A DNA stretch of 64,000 nucleotides from Cladocopium goreaui (taxonomy: Eukaryota; Sar; Dinophyceae; Suessiales; Symbiodiniaceae): contig CAMXCT020006748.1 of the NCBI GenBank assembly GCA_947184155.2, forward strand, positions 1 through 64,000, written 5' to 3'. Under the pieces are notes generated by a model. It was given only the letters and a program-made list of their open reading frames with translations, searched no databases and was not told where the DNA came from. Shown here one piece after another: positions 1-13,900 of the stretch. How positions within the stretch are numbered: position 1 is the stretch's first letter; every line of letters begins with the position of its first letter. Both the position numbers and the translations under genes were made by a program.

Positions 1-1668
1 GGTGACGATGTGCTGCAAACCAACCATACTAGTTTATGTATGCATTTGGGCTTATTCGGGCCAAAGTTGTTATATTTTAGAGCTGTAAGGTGCGCACAAT
101 GGTAGTATTGCAAAGATCGGCAGAGACTCGTTGGCGTGATGGCCAATTTTTTTCTACGACGCAACGCGTAGATTTCGGATGTATTTTATTTAGCAATGAG
201 CCTGTTTCTTGTACACCGAAGTTTTTGAATTGCTGGATGGGTCCAGGGCAGGCATCAACACAAGACCAGTCTGTACAAGCTCTAATGATTCACTTGTGTG
301 AATTGAAGAAATGTGTCGGAACGCTACAATGGGCGGAACCCCAGTCAACTTTACGCCAGAAGATTCCAACTAGAATAGGTTGTATTCACACGAGGGGTTG
401 AGTTGTATTCACACTAGGCTATGACATTCCTATGACATTCCTATTGATCAGCCGTTATTTTTTATCCCTTTGTTCACTCCCGTTGCTTTCGCCCCATGGC
501 GCGCCCCCCCTTGGCTTTTGCCCAGGATGCTGAGCCAGTGGCACCGGATGCGCCAAGAAGACCGTTGAGGAGGACCAGAATCTTCAACTGCTAAGGCCTT
601 TTCGGCGAGAGGAAACCACACCGGGAAACATTAAGCTGATATATCACTAGTCGAACATGGTGATGTGAAATATGGGATAGTTGATTTCTGATAAGTAACG
701 TGAAACTATGAGAACAAGGGTGGTAGTAGGTGCCCACTATAGTTAGGTGCGTCTATAAAGCAAGTTATAACCGGGGGGGCCAACCAAGTAAGGTCAAAGG
801 GAAAATAATTTCAAAACCTGGAAACTGGGAAGTTCAAAAATGAATAGTGTGAAAAATGTTGGCAAATAGTGACTTCAACAAACCAAGAATAGCACTTGAC
901 AAAGAAACGTGGGAATTGTTCCAACAAAATATGAGTTGACCATATTTTGTGTTCTTTCGTATGTCTTTAATGGTACTTATAGTGAGGATATCGACGGATA
1001 TAATGGGATGAATTCGCGGGGAGTTCATAAACTGCATTGTCCTATCTGGGGCCTATTTGACCGACAAGGGTTGGTGAAACATCCCCTGTCACCATAGCCA
1101 GTTCACTGAAATATGTCGGGAACACATCAGTTTCGTTGATCAAATCCAAATAAACTGCACTGGGCTGGGCAAATTGGAGGATGATTTTCCCCCAAAGAAA
1201 TACCATAAGCATGGTTTTTGGGCGGCCGATGCGACCGTTATAACTGGGCCATAACATGCACAGTGGATGGATTTTCTCTGTGGCTGTGTCCTATGTTCAG
1301 TGACGCCAACCCTAGTCGTGTCTCCCAAATTGAGCTCTTGGAAAGGGGACCAACCAGATTTGGAAGATCGGTGGTGGAAAACTGATGCGCCCACAAAGGC
1401 AAACTCCCTGACCAGGAGGTTGACCTGCAGGGACGTTTCCGTTTTTGAAAGTTTCTGAGGGCGCCCTTTTTGGGCAACAGCGATGAGGCCATAGATTTGT
1501 TGCCCATTGAGGCCTAAGTGTCAACGTCCATCTTCCAGAAGCGTTCAATTTTGAAATTGGATCTTGCCCAGTGGATCGAATGTTGCACCTATATGATGAC
1601 ATTATAAACAGCGTTTTTTTAGGTCCCGACCCTATATAATAGGTCCCGGGCCTGAAATTTAGGTCCAT
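1..1668. other. Region without a supportable gene
   Basis: I see no convincing exon here. A short open stretch at about 485-597, starting at an ATG in a GC-rich patch, could be an exon: an acceptor-like cag ends at 524 and the following bases can be read in two frames. Neither reading matches a family I recognise. The longer open frames on both strands at 90-401 and 1140-1692 lack coding-like composition and overlap each other. Confidence 0.4.
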
Positions 1669-2606
1669 TTGCGGGAGCCCTATTTCCGTCAAAAAAATGC
1701 TTTACTTCGAGTTATCCCCACCATGACATATATACGTTTTGTTACTGGCAAATCTTCTGGCATTCTATCTGACATATCTTCTGGCATTTTATCTGGTATA
1801 TCTTCTGGCATTCTATCTGGCATATCTTCTGGCATTCTACCTGGCATATCTTCTGCAATATGTTCTGGCATATCTTCTGGCACTCTATCTGGCATATCTT
1901 TTGGCATATCTTCTGACATTCTATCTGGCAAATCTTCTGGCGTTCTATTTGGCAAACATTCTGGCACTTTATCTGGCATACCTTCTGGCATTCTATCTGA
2001 CATTCTATCTGGCATACCTTCTGGCAATCTATCTGGCATATCTTCTGGCATTCTATCTGCCAAACATTCCGGCACTTTATCTGGCATATCTTCTGGCATT
2101 TATTCTGACAGTCTATCTGGCGTTCTATCTGGCATATCTTCTGGCATTCTATCTGGCCGTTGGGGTCCAGCGGTGCTCACTGAGCTCGGAGGGTCCCAGG
2201 TTGAGGTCCAGCGGTGCTCACTGAGCTCGGAAGGTCCCAGGTTGAGGTCCAGCGGTGCTCACTGAGCTCGGACGGTCCCAGGTTGAGGTCCAGCGGGGCT
2301 CACTGAGCTCGGAAGGTCCCAGGTTGAGGTCCAGCGGTGCCCAGTGCGCTCAGACCCTTGCAGTTGAGGTCCAGCAGTGCCCACTGCATGCGGAAGTTGG
2401 CGAAGAGTTGGCAAGGCGGAAGTGGACACGGAAGTGGATGCAAAGGTGGTGGAGGAGAAGCTGGAGGAGAGGGAGGGGGAGGAGAAGGAGGTGGAGGATG
2501 AGGAGGAGGAGGAGGAGACGGAGGAGGAGAACAACTGTAATGAAATCTAACAACCCTCACCTGGCAGGTGGGGAATAACGGACATTGCGGGAGCCCTATT
2601 TCCGTT
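1669..2606 (-). repeat. Composite repeat element R, copy 1 (24-bp minisatellite plus 41-bp repeats)
   Basis: The block is bounded by a direct repeat of about 21 bp (TTGCGGGAGCCCTATTTCCGT at 1669-1689 and 2585-2605). Inside, 1740-2160 is a degenerate 24-bp tandem array with core TCTGGCATTCTATCTGGCAT. At 2165-2370 there are four to five copies of a 41-bp unit containing CACTGAGCTCGG, followed by a purine-rich tract at 2400-2530 and then CCTCACCTGGCAGGTG. The flanks and the 24-mer recur in opposite orientation near 13.56-13.84 kb and 28.69-29.50 kb, which defines a dispersed family. Long open frames through the array are produced by the repeat and are not taken as genes. Confidence 0.75.
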
Positions 2607-3442
2607 AAAAAATAACGGAAACACTGGTGACAAAAAATGTGCAGATCCTGGTTGTGATTGCGCCCATTATGGATCAAACAAAAATTGGATTTAACACCAG
2701 AAGCACCATCTTGAAATGACCAATGGATTCCCCCATGATATTTTCGGAAATTTTAGGTCGGGTTGAACTAAACCATAGCATATCCATGGAAATCTGGCCC
2801 AATCCCCACAAAATCAGCGCGTGTGATGGGGAAACAATTCAAAATGAATATATATGTATTGGGAGAGGAACTCTTCATCACGAATTTCATGGGGAACAAT
2901 CCTAACCAGACCATGCCCCAAACATTCCCAAACAAATATTTGTGGGTGAGCACTCCGAAGAACAATTGTTCGGAAGACAACACTATCAAATACCAAGGGC
3001 CGTGCCCCAAAAACAAATCTCAATAAACCTCCATCCATGCCCCTTCCAGTCCGTCACGCTGCGTTCCGCTGCGTCACGCTCCGCCACGGACTTCCGACAA
3101 ATGACCAATTTTTTTCAAGGTAAAAAGTAATCTGTTCCTGAAAAATCACGCTGCGTCACGCTTCGCCACGTTTTCGACATGGTCCGTCACGGGTCCTCAT
3201 GGCATGCCAACACCCCAGACGCTATTATATTTATTACCACCATATTATCACCATTTGTGACTGGGAATTGGATGAAAGCCAGCACGGGTGAGTGTCACAT
3301 AATAGGATGGAACAGAATAGTAACCATTACGTATAAGACAATTGCACATGTCTTGTTTGTTTGATTCTACTTCATACCCCCTAAAAATACGTTAATAAGA
3401 TAAGATACTTAAGGTGGACACCCCGGGATGATCCATTAATTT
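2607..3442. other. Unannotated spacer with GC-rich motif patch
   Basis: No gene is seen. Around 3052-3190 a short motif resembling TCACGCTGCGTCACGCT recurs several times on a background that is otherwise AT-rich. Confidence 0.4.
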
Positions 3443-3689
3443 CCAGTAGTACCGCACAAGGCGGTGGCGGAAGTTTCAAAAATAGGAAACCTATAGGAGA
3501 GATTGGTTGTTGTGAATCAGGGATGGCAGAGCGAAGCCACTGATGGACCGAAAGGTGCTTGAGGTCTCCTCTCTTTCTCTCTCTCTCTCTCTCACTCTCT
3601 TTCATCTAATTACCTATCTATCTATCTATCTATCTATCGATCTCTCTCTCTCTCTCTTTCTTTCATCTAATTTCCTATCTATCTATCTA

Positions 3690-3748
<59 letters not shown>

Positions 3749-6309
3749 TTCATCTGTCTATCTGTTTATCTGTCTATCGGTCTATCTATCTATCTATCTA
3801 TCTGTCTGTCTGTCTGTCTATCTGTCTACCTGTCTATCTGTGGTGAAGCGTCATTCAGTGTAATGTAGTGTAGTGTAGTGGAGTGTAGTGGAATGTAGTG
3901 TAGTGTAGTGGAATGTAGTGTAGTGTAGTGTAATTTAGTGGAGTGTAGCGGAGTGTAGTTGTGTAGTCGTAGTTGTATTTGTAGTGCAGTGGAGTGTAGT
4001 GTAGTGTAACGTAGTGAAGTGTAGTGGAAGGTAGTATAGTGTAGTGTAATTTAGTGTAGTGTAGCGGAGTGTAGTGTAGTGTAATGTAGTGTAGTGTAAT
4101 TTAGTGTAGTGGAATGTAGTGTAGTGGAATGTAGTGGAGTGTAGTTGTGTAGTTGTAGTTGTAGTGTAGTGTAATGTTCTAGCAAAACCTTACCCATATT
4201 CCAAGGCTGTTCATATTCCATGCCAAAATAGCTCCGGAAATTTGGAAAATAATGAACGACCTTTGATGATGAGAATAAGGTTGTGTGACCCTTGTCAGGC
4301 GCTCCCTTGTCACGTGCTGTCATGTCCAATCGCACATGTTTAACCCCGCTGAGAACCTTCTCAAGCAATGATTTCTTGAATAAACATAATCATAAAGTCT
4401 TGTTTCTCTCATCAATCATCAACTTCTCTCTAGGATCTTTTAAGACCATTGGATAAGCTGTTCAGCTTATTTTTTGACGCGTTTGGCTGGTGGCTCAGCT
4501 TCCGCATCTGTAAACGGGGCCAAGTCTGGATTACGCTGTTCTTCCTCGAACCCAAATGGTACCATATTTCCACTTAATACAGTTACATTGAGTAGGATGC
4601 CACCCCTGGAGTACGATGCCCCCCCCGTATGCGTTGCCGTTCCTGCATGTGGGCTTCTCAGGCATATGTTAATATCATTTTTGACCAAATCGAGGCTGCA
4701 AATTCCATTCCACATACCCACAAGGCATCACACTCTATCGCGCACGACTAAGACAACAATCGAGAATTTCCATAGCCTCCACAGGTCAAAAGTATCAAAA
4801 TTTCATGGAATGCGATTGTATGCGCGACTGCTCAAAACGCTGGAAAAACAACAATTTCCCCCATATTCCATATTATCAGATTCCAGAGCATTTTACCTCC
4901 GAAGAGGAAAAAAAAACTCTTCAGGTCAATTTTTCGAAAAAAAATGTTTTTGGCTGTCTGCGCAAGTTTTTCTGGTGTACGATCCCTTTTGTGGAGTACG
5001 ATGATCTGTGAGTAGGTGTGTGGAGTGCGATGGGGTCCCCTGTGGTGCGATGACACCCCTCGAGTGCGATGCGACATGAGTATGCGCGGCCGGAAATCCC
5101 CTGAGAGAAGGATTCTGGGCCACAATTCCCCAAATTCAACAGAGCGAGCGGATGCTGGTTGTTGTAATTTAACAGGATTTCAGCCCACTCAACAAACAAG
5201 TCAAACAATATTTTGAAACCCTCTCCTTCTTCAGTCTCCAAAATGGGAAACTCACTTATCAGGACACGCTTTAGCTCATCCAGGCTCCATAGCATTTCAG
5301 GAACAACACAAGGCATCGACATGGTGCCAAACAATTTCCAAATTGAGCTGAAAGGTCTTCCCATCGCAACCAGTCATTTCACAGGTGTGAAACATGTCAC
5401 ACACAGGGAAACAGGTTGGGAAAACAGTGGGTCCAAAGAGACAGGTCTGGAGTACGATGGATTCATAGTATATGTACATTTTCTGAATTTGGGTAACTTG
5501 GAGCTAGAAATGTAGTGTAGTGGAGTGTAGTGTAGTGGAGTGTAGTGTAGTGTAATGTAGTGTAGTGAAGCGAAGCGAAGCGACATCTGAACCTCCAAAA
5601 GTGGTCCGAAACCCTGGTGCTTTTAACATTTTGACTTCGAAATGTGCTTCGCGCCACAACGGCGTGCACTTTTTCGACATCTGAACCTCCAAAAGTGGTC
5701 CGAACCCCGAGTGTTTTGTACATTTTGACGTGGAAATGTGCTTCGCGCCACAACGGCGTGCACTTTTTCGACATCTCAACTTCCAAAAGTGGTCCGAACG
5801 TGGTGTGTTTTGTACATTTTGACGTGGAAATGTGCTTCGCGCCACAACGGTGTGCACTTTTTCGACATCTCAACTTCCAAAAGTGGTCCAAACGTGGTGT
5901 GTTTTGTACATTTTGACTTGGAAATGTGCCTCGCTCCACAGCGGCGTGCACTTTTTCGACATGGCAACTTCCAAAAGTGTTCCGACGCTGAGGTGTTTTG
6001 TACATTTTGACTTGCAAATGTGCTTCGCGCCACAACGGCGTGCAATTCTTCATCTCTCATCTGGCCAGCTGGCTCCGCACCCGCCGCTTTAGCGAGCCTA
6101 CTTTTCGACCCTCCGGAGCCCCAAATCATTGGAAAAACGCAGTGTTTCGCGACTTTCTTACCTTTTCTCGCATCTGCATCGTCTTTCTTCTTACTCTTTC
6201 TCTTCTACTCTTCTTTCTTGTAAATTTTCTCTTCTCTCTGCCTCTTCCCTGCTCTGCTTTTCATCTGTCCATACTGTCGGAAGTTTGACTTCTAAACTTC
6301 CTTCGATAA
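3443..6309 (+). repeat. Composite element E, copy 1, with 94-bp satellite
   Basis: This copy starts with CCAGTAGTACCGCACAAGG and ends with CTTCCTTCGATAA, and shares both ends with copy 2 at 26878-28023. Order of parts: a conserved head (3443-3570); CT/CTAT microsatellite (3570-3840); TAGTG-type pentamer array (3850-4180); about 1.3 kb without counterpart in copy 2 (4190-5510); a second short TAGTG array (5510-5575); five 94-bp tandem units (markers at 5644, 5738, 5832, 5926 and 6020); and a conserved tail (6050-6309) containing a hairpin, GGAAGTTTGACTTCTAAACTTCC-like, at the extreme end. Open frames through the 94-bp units appear in several frames because 94 is not a multiple of three. Confidence 0.75.
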
Positions 6310-6599
6310 GTTAGTCAGATGTAGTCAGTATCTATTCCATGGACCCGAAACTGTAATCTTGTTGATGAAATAGGTTAATGATGAAGTACTGGTCCGATTT
6401 GGCACGGCGATGTCTGAAAAAACAACTATAACATGTTTGTCGAACAGACATGGCATTGATATTATCAGATCAAACCCTCAAACCCCACAAATCCGACAAA
6501 TTACCTTGAATCTGGATCCCCGTTGACATTTCCCATTTAAAATGGTAGGCCTTGGGCCCCCTATAAATCAGATTTTATTGTTTTTTTTTGCCGTCGGGG

Positions 6600-7260
6600 C
6601 ACTCCATTTTGTAGAAAGAGACCTGTTTATACACACCCAACATCACTTTATATGAGAACAAGATCATATGTCAGTGTCAGGCACCTCCATTTTGTACAAG
6701 ATTTGGAATGCCATTTTGTAGATGGGTAAGGGGAGTTGATAAATACATCCACAAATGTAAATATATTTGAACACAAAAAATATCAACCGACCATGTGGAT
6801 TTTGTGGTGGAGATGATCGCAAAGTTTTCAAAGCCTCCAAAATTTTGAAACCAGCCCCGGTCCAGAAAAAAAAGATGACCACTACTTCGGTCCAGTCTAT
6901 CTGACATTATCTGACTACTTCTGTTGGACGATACTTTATGAAACCCGATTGCCAGATGCACAAGATGCAAAAATTTGAGATATGCAAGGATTGCTTGAGC
7001 GATTTTAAGAATAAATTTCATTCAGAGTAAACTGTCTACAAAATGGTCGCCCAAAAAAGACCAGGGTGCGACCACAGGGTTGCTTTGTGTCTTACAAAAT
7101 GGTTCTCCCATTTTTCACAGTTTTTTGGACACTATGTTAACCAAAAATACTTGATGTTGGTGGGCAGGTGGGGTACCCTGGGGCCACCATTTTGTAGGCA
7201 GCAACCCCCATGGGTGCTACCATTTTGTAGGTGTCCCCATACCATTTTGTAGGGGGTAGG
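6600..7260. repeat. Cluster of CCATTTTGTAG motifs, possible transposon remnant
   Basis: The 11-bp motif CCATTTTGTAG or a one-base variant occurs near 6604, 6688, 6711, 7188, 7220 and 7243, and its complement TACAAAATGG near 7039 and 7093. Dense copies in both orientations resemble subterminal repeats of a non-autonomous DNA transposon. Clear terminal inverted repeats could not be fixed. Confidence 0.4.
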
Positions 7261-7877
7261 CTGGGCACCCTACACTTTGGTAGGCCCAACCTCTCGGGGC
7301 GAATTTCAAGGGGGATGAATCTGGGATTTGACGGAGATGACCCTGTATTTTAGGTACATTGCCGTTTTTTCCTTCTGTGTGGTCACAGAGCCTCAGGGTT
7401 GCTTTGCAAACGGGATCCCAATTCGTAGCCTGGTTGGTGGATTGACAGATTTCTTCAAAGTGGTTTATAAGTCCAATAATATGGGTTTGTTATATATACA
7501 TATGAGTAATCGACAAAATTAGCTCAAGACTAAAGTAGTAGGGAGTGGACTTGGGATGTTCAAATTTGTGTTAAAACCTTCACAACCGTTCAGCCGTTTG
7601 GGGACCCCCACTTTGGCCATGTCCAGTGCGAGTAGGAAGTAATTTTTCGCGCCACTCATATATTTTGAGATATTTACAGTTAATGAAACAGCTAAGGGGG
7701 GTTGTAAACCAACAAACATCATTGGAGGCACCTTCCATGATGATCTCTCCAATGGCGAGTCTGGTCCAGGCTTTTACCGTGCTCTGGCCTTTGTTTGAAT
7801 GACTGAGTCGTCTCACAATTCACAGCGCTGATAGAGAGGAAAAGGGAGCGGCGCATGCCCACTGCTTGGGGATGCAG

Positions 7878-7906
7878 AGGTCAACCTGGGGAAATCCCTG
7901 CGGATG
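7878..7906 (+). CDS. Candidate TPR helix micro-exon
   Basis: The island follows gatgcag and ends before donor gtgaca. It reads VNLGKSLRM after a split codon, compatible with part of a TPR helix B. At 29 nt it is too short to stand on its own; the case rests on the neighbouring islands. Confidence 0.3.
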
Positions 7907-10900
7907 GTGACAGGGCCGGTTTGCTAAATCAGTTGTCATGCATTGCTGCGGAATGGCCAGGCCACAGTCCAGTTGCTTGACGGGATGTCCAACTCTAAGT
8001 GTCGTTGTACCTCGTATTCACTTTTCTACAGCATCCTCAACCCTGGATAGGTAATTTGATGTAATTTGATCCTTTAGGCTTTGCTATACAGGGAAAGGAT
8101 TGGAAAATAACAATAACCAGCAACAGTTTATAAGTCTATTTGTTGGATTTTTAGCGAGTTACCAGAGATTGACCATGACAAGGTACGAGGACGCCAACGC
8201 CCAGAGTTGGGCAACCTGTCAAGCAATGGGCAGCTTGTAATAAATGGTTCGAACTCACTGGGCAATAATCTTCAGGCTGCCAAATGGTGTGCTGCCCGGG
8301 TTACATATTTTTAAAACCCTGCATGGGACAAACTAACATTGATGTGGAGAATCTATACTTTCAAAGGTAATTCATCCATAAATGTGCGATTTTCATCTAT
8401 GTTCCACATCTATGTGAATTTACCTTAGGGCATGTAGTGGGTGCGACATGACAGCTCATGCTGTATTTGCTGTAGGTCACGTTTCAAGGACCAAATAATA
8501 CTGTTGGTATCGCTTTTCGTAATGGCGAAGTTCTTGGCCGCCCTGATTTGGCTACAGACATGGGGCGGGACTCAACCGCGAGAAGCGGCGGCCACGGTGT
8601 GAAGAGGACAGAGGGATGGAGGAAACAGGCAAAAGAATCGCAGAAGTCTGGTGATTTGGGTGCAAGAAGATGCAATCAGATAGGAGCTTTATTGGTATGG
8701 GGTGCCATTTTTGGGACGCAACCGAGCCATTTTGTCTGTGTGCAAACCTTGTTTTTGGTATGGGTTACTTCAGACCAGTTGGAAGTTTCTAGGCGCAGGG
8801 AAGAGTTGGCGACAAATGTTCTTTTAGCAAATGCCCTGAAGCTCTGACACGGCTGCCCAACAGCTGGAGCGTCCCTTAAAAGGAGTGCAGCCTGTTGTTC
8901 CCAAGCGTGTCACACAAGAGTGCCCAAACAGACGTGTCTTTAAAAAAAGTTTTGCAACAGTGTTTCAAAGGAGTGTCTTCAATGACTGAATTACAAGAGT
9001 GTCCGCCAGAGCGCGCTTGACTTGAAGAGTGTGCTTAAAGGAGAGTCTGACAATAATGCTCCAACCTGATGGAGTTTGCAGCAGCATTTCCTTTCAGCCC
9101 GTGATTTGCATTCCAGTGCGTGGGTCCTATTGGACGCTTGACTTGTTCACATACATTTACCGTCATCTACCTGCTCACAGGTAGTATACTTACATCACTA
9201 GGTTTGACCATGATCTTTATGCTTTCGTTTTTGATTTTGGTCGAAAAAAGCATTGTGCAACTGCGTAAGTATTTTTCTCATGATGTCGCTATCCACCAAA
9301 GAAACAACAACACCTCAAGCACCAACTCCAACGCCAACGCCAACGCCACCAACATCAACATCAACATCCCATCACCTTCAACAAGAATAACAACAATCAC
9401 CGTCACAATCACTATCACAGAGAGACAGCCACAACCGCGAAACTTGTTGTCGCCCTGGCTCAATTTACGTTGGAGACCCTGTTGAATCTTGTTTCTATAG
9501 CTGGCACTCCTTGCAATCACAAAACAGATCTCACAAATTGGTTGGACGAAAACCAGTTTGAAAACTAAAACCGTTGTGCTGGCTGCGCGCATCTGCAAAC
9601 GAATGTGCCCAGTTAGAACAAACAACTCGGGGGTTCTTAAACTGGGGGAACCACAAGTGACCATGGGTTTCAATATTAAAATGGTTTGATGGCTGCTCCA
9701 CTAGGACCTTGCCGTTGCCCGGCGCTGCGGCGCGGGAGGCAACGGCCACGGCAGCATGTTGCCGATGCCGATGCTCCTCGGCCTCAATGGGGGTTCAACC
9801 AGGAAAGAAAAATTATTAAAGATATCCTATATGCTTGGTTATCACAGGAGATTATATTTGCCATTGTTTTTGATATTTATTGATCTATTGGATCAAATGA
9901 TAACCCATAGTAGGGAAACTAATGGAACTATCATGTTCCAAAAAGATTCCGCCGGGATAAAATGGTAGAAGTATACCTGCAACATTGTTTTTTTGTTGCG
10001 TAGTACTTGCTGGCTGAGGAAGCTTCAAGGTAGCCTGGATCCAAACCGGCAGGTGGAAATTGATTCCATTGGGGTGCAAGCCACTGCAAGGAAGGCACAA
10101 TTGTGTAACAACCTTGGGTTTAAAGTGAGAAGCCTGTTGTGGTTGGTTTGTGATGGACACCCCCTGCAATAGATGGGGGGGATATCATATCCAACCAAAT
10201 ATGAACCTTCTATGTAAAGCCAATCGAAAGCTGACCATGCTTTAAAATCCCATTCTGTGATTCAAAGCAACCCCTTTGTTGGGCCCGAACATGCCAAAAT
10301 GAAGAGATTTACGGTTTTGTTTTGGAGGATTGTCTTTCGTGTGGGGAAAGGTCGGCGCCGAACAATAAAAAAACGCGAAACCTTCGGTTTTACCATGTCC
10401 CTGCGACCCTGTCAAAAGCTTTAGGCTGTAGTAAAAACCACTTGACGCATAGCGATTGATCGAAGAAGACAGACCCTGCCAAGTCAAGGCCAGACGTTGT
10501 TTGGTCAGAATTATGTTTTGTCCACGTGTGCTGGTTGGCTCCATTCTGCATCAAGTAATGTGTAGTGTATTTTCAACTGTTCCGACTATGGATGGTTTTC
10601 CTCAGAAAAGTCAATCTGATTAGTGCTGGAAGATATGACTGATGTTTTTTGTTCCCCACAACTTTGCGTGGGATTCTTGCTTTCGATTCTCTATCCCGGG
10701 CCTCCGCCTCCACCGCCTCCCGCCCCGCCTCCTTCCAACAATCTTTCATATGTTACTTGTCACACACTATTTTTCACACACAACTTTGTCACACACACAC
10801 ACATCTTTGTCAACCACCATCTTTCACACACCATTTTTCACACACCATCTCTCACACACCATCTCTCACACACATCTTTGTCAACCACCATTTTTCACAC

Positions 10901-13900
10901 ACCATCTTTCACACACCATATTTTACACACCATCTTTCACATCTTTCACACACCATCTCTCACACACCATCTCTCACACACATCTTTGTCAACCACCATT
11001 TTTCACACACCATCTGTCACACACCATCTTTTACACACCATCTTTCACACATCATCTTTGTCAACCATCTTTGTCAACCACCATCTTTCACACACATCTT
11101 CTTCGTTTCACGTGGCAGGCGTGGCACTTGGCGACATCCACTTCCACTTTGCGTGGCAGGCGTGGCACTTATGGCACTGGGCTGGCTCTGGTGGCGCGCT
11201 TGGGCCCGTTTTGGTCGCCGGTGACGCCGCGGCACTTTGCGCGGCAGGTGTGGCACTTGGCCGCATCCACCTTCGTTTCACGTGGCAGGCGTGGCACTTG
11301 GCGACATGAACCTCCCCTTTGCGTGGCAGGCGTGGCACTAATGGCACTGGGCTGGCTCTGGTGGCGCGCTTGGGCACGTTTTGGTTGCCGGTGACGCCGC
11401 TGCGCTTTGCGTGGCAGGGGTAATTGGCGGCATCCACCTTCGTTTCACGTGGCAGGCGTGGCACTTGGCGACATGAACCTCCCCTTTGCGTGGCCTGGGC
11501 TGGCTCTGGTGGCGCGCTTGGGCACGTTTTGGTCGCCGGTGCGTGGCAGGCGTGGCACTTGGCGGCATCCACCTTCTTTTTACGTGGCAGGCGTGGCACT
11601 TGGCGGCATCCACCTTGGTTTTGCGTGGCAGGCGTGGCACTTGGAAACATCCACCTTCGTTTCGCGTGGCAGGAGTTGCACTTGGTCACATCCACCTTCG
11701 TTTTTCGTGGCAAGCGTGGCACTTGGAAACATCCACTTGCGTTTCGCATGGCAGGAGTGGCACTGGTTACAATCACCTTCATTTTTCGTGGCAGGCGTGG
11801 CACTTGGAGACGTTCTGCGTGGCAGAATTGGGACTTGGTTACTGCCACTTGCTTTCTGCCCCATACATACATGCGTGCATGCATACATACATACAGAATC
11901 ATACAGACATACATACAGACAGACAGACAGATACATACATACACACACACACATACATACATACATACATACATACATACATACATACATACATACATAC
12001 ATACATACATACATACATACATACATACATACATACACACACACAGACAGACAGACGGACAGCCAGCCAGCCAGCCAGACAGACAGACAGACACATACAT
12101 GCATGCATACATACATACATACATACATATGTACGTACGCACGTACATACTTTCTTTTCACACACCATCTTGCGTTGTCACACACCATCTTTCACATTTC
12201 ACTTTGTCACACACAACTGTTTTGACTTTTCGATCCTTCACCACCTCCTTTGTGTTTCCTTCCTTCCCCGTTCCCGCTACAACATTTGGTGCTCCATTAT
12301 TGGAAGAAGTTGACTTGTGGGGTTATCCGGTCCTTTAATTCTTGTTCCATATTCGATAGCAGTATCCCATGTCAAGATTTCCAGCAGAAGTTTTTGCTGA
12401 GAGAATGTGTAGCCACCAGATCCATGTGAGGCCTCAGTCGACCACAGATCCTTCGAAGTATACGAAGGCGGACATCCGGGGGACCACCGAAGAAATGCAT
12501 GGAGACCAAGATTTTCCTGTCATGATGGATGTGAGGCAGTATGATTTACTGGTCACTGATCCGTGTGATTTTCCTGTATATGGGGTATTCCTAAGTCATG
12601 GGGAATCCCCAGTCGTCACCACTGGTTTCAATAACAAACTGATCTGGTAATTTAAGGATGATTTGGGGTGCCCCCATGACTTAGGAAACTCCAATATGTC
12701 ATGTATTGTATTTGGTTCAACTATGTATCAAACACGCCGTGGAATGGACAAGGAACCTGTGCAGAATATGTTGTTTTAGAAACAATTTTGGATTTGACCA
12801 GGGGACCCGTTGTATTGCTGGATCTGTTGGCTTGTGGACTTCCAGTTTTTGATGGTAAGTATCCCCATCGCAATGTCTTGTGTTTCAGTAGTGTTTTTCT
12901 TGAAACAGTTATTTTTTTTAAATATAAGAAATTTGTGAATTTAAGGCATTCAGCGCTGGTCATGCAATGTCAGGGTCATCAGGGTCAACACAGATCCGCT
13001 ACCCCAACAGTGTAACGCAATGAACCTGGCGCCGTCAGGCAGAGGACGCAGCGAACCCAGTGCCCTCGGCGGCATTTGGGAAATGGTCGCTTGGTCATCC
13101 CAGAAATCAAACCCCAAAGAATCAATGGCTCAACGAACAGGAGGGACGCAAGGTAAACATCAGGGTTTGGCTCAGCCACATATCTGATGTTTGATTCATG
13201 AATATCAGGTATGATATGATATGATATGTTTTGCTTCCTTCAGATTTCAACCATTGCGTTGGTCGCGGTGCCCAAACCTCTTTGTTTTGTTGTCACCTCC
13301 TGCTTGAGTCAATTTTGTTTGGCCTGTCAAATTCACATGGCCAACAGCACACCTACAATGAACCACCAAGTTGTACACTGTACACATTTTTGTTGCAGTG
13401 ATGGATTTCTTATACACATACCATGCCATCCGCTGTCTTTCTTGCTCCAACTATGAAGGCCGGCAATGAGCCACCAATAAGTGAAGAATGGAAGACATAC
13501 AAAATAGTGATACATCCACCCAACCCTAAGTCTTCATCGGTTGTTCCACTTCTAGTTCTCCACCTGCCAGGTGAAGGTCTCTAGATTTTAAGATAGCTTG
13601 CGGACCCTCTCGCCAGCTCGTAGAAATGGCAAGCTCGCAGGTTCTCTGGGGCCGCCGGACCCAGTACGCCACATAAAATGTCAGACAGGATGCCAATCAT
13701 CATGTCAGAGAAAACGCCAGATAAAGTCAATATATGGTAGATGAAATGTCGGAACATATGTCGGGTAGATTGTCAAAATACATGTCAGACACAGTGCCGA
13801 AATACACCTGAGTTGGTGGGGATCACTGGACGTAAATCATGTGGTTTTCTTTTGTTTGGGATGGTGATTCCAATGTCTAAAACCACACAGGGGATACATT

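Noticed and set aside
90-401. 103-codon frame near the left edge
   Set aside because: No family recognised, no GC or codon contrast with flanks, no splice context.
1740-2160. Possible CRISPR array
   Set aside because: Units are contiguous degenerate 24-mers with no unique spacers, and the window is eukaryotic.
1669-2265. Long open frame with Gly-Ile-Leu-Ser repeats, also open in two other frames
   Set aside because: It is the translation of a 24-bp tandem array. Open frames on both strands follow from the repeat length being a multiple of three.
5644-6288. Repeated peptide frames containing CASRHNGVHFF, also at 27.1-27.9 kb
   Set aside because: 94-bp satellite read in shifting frames; no conserved single frame.
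3443-6309. Element E as a Helitron
   Set aside because: A hairpin is present near the 3' end, but there is no 5' TC nor 3' CTRR end and no AT target pattern.
11108-12338. Very long open frames on both strands, including Tyr-Val-Cys-Met and His-Thr-Tyr-Ile runs
   Set aside because: Produced by the CATA microsatellite and the GC-rich satellite; no non-repeat coding core.
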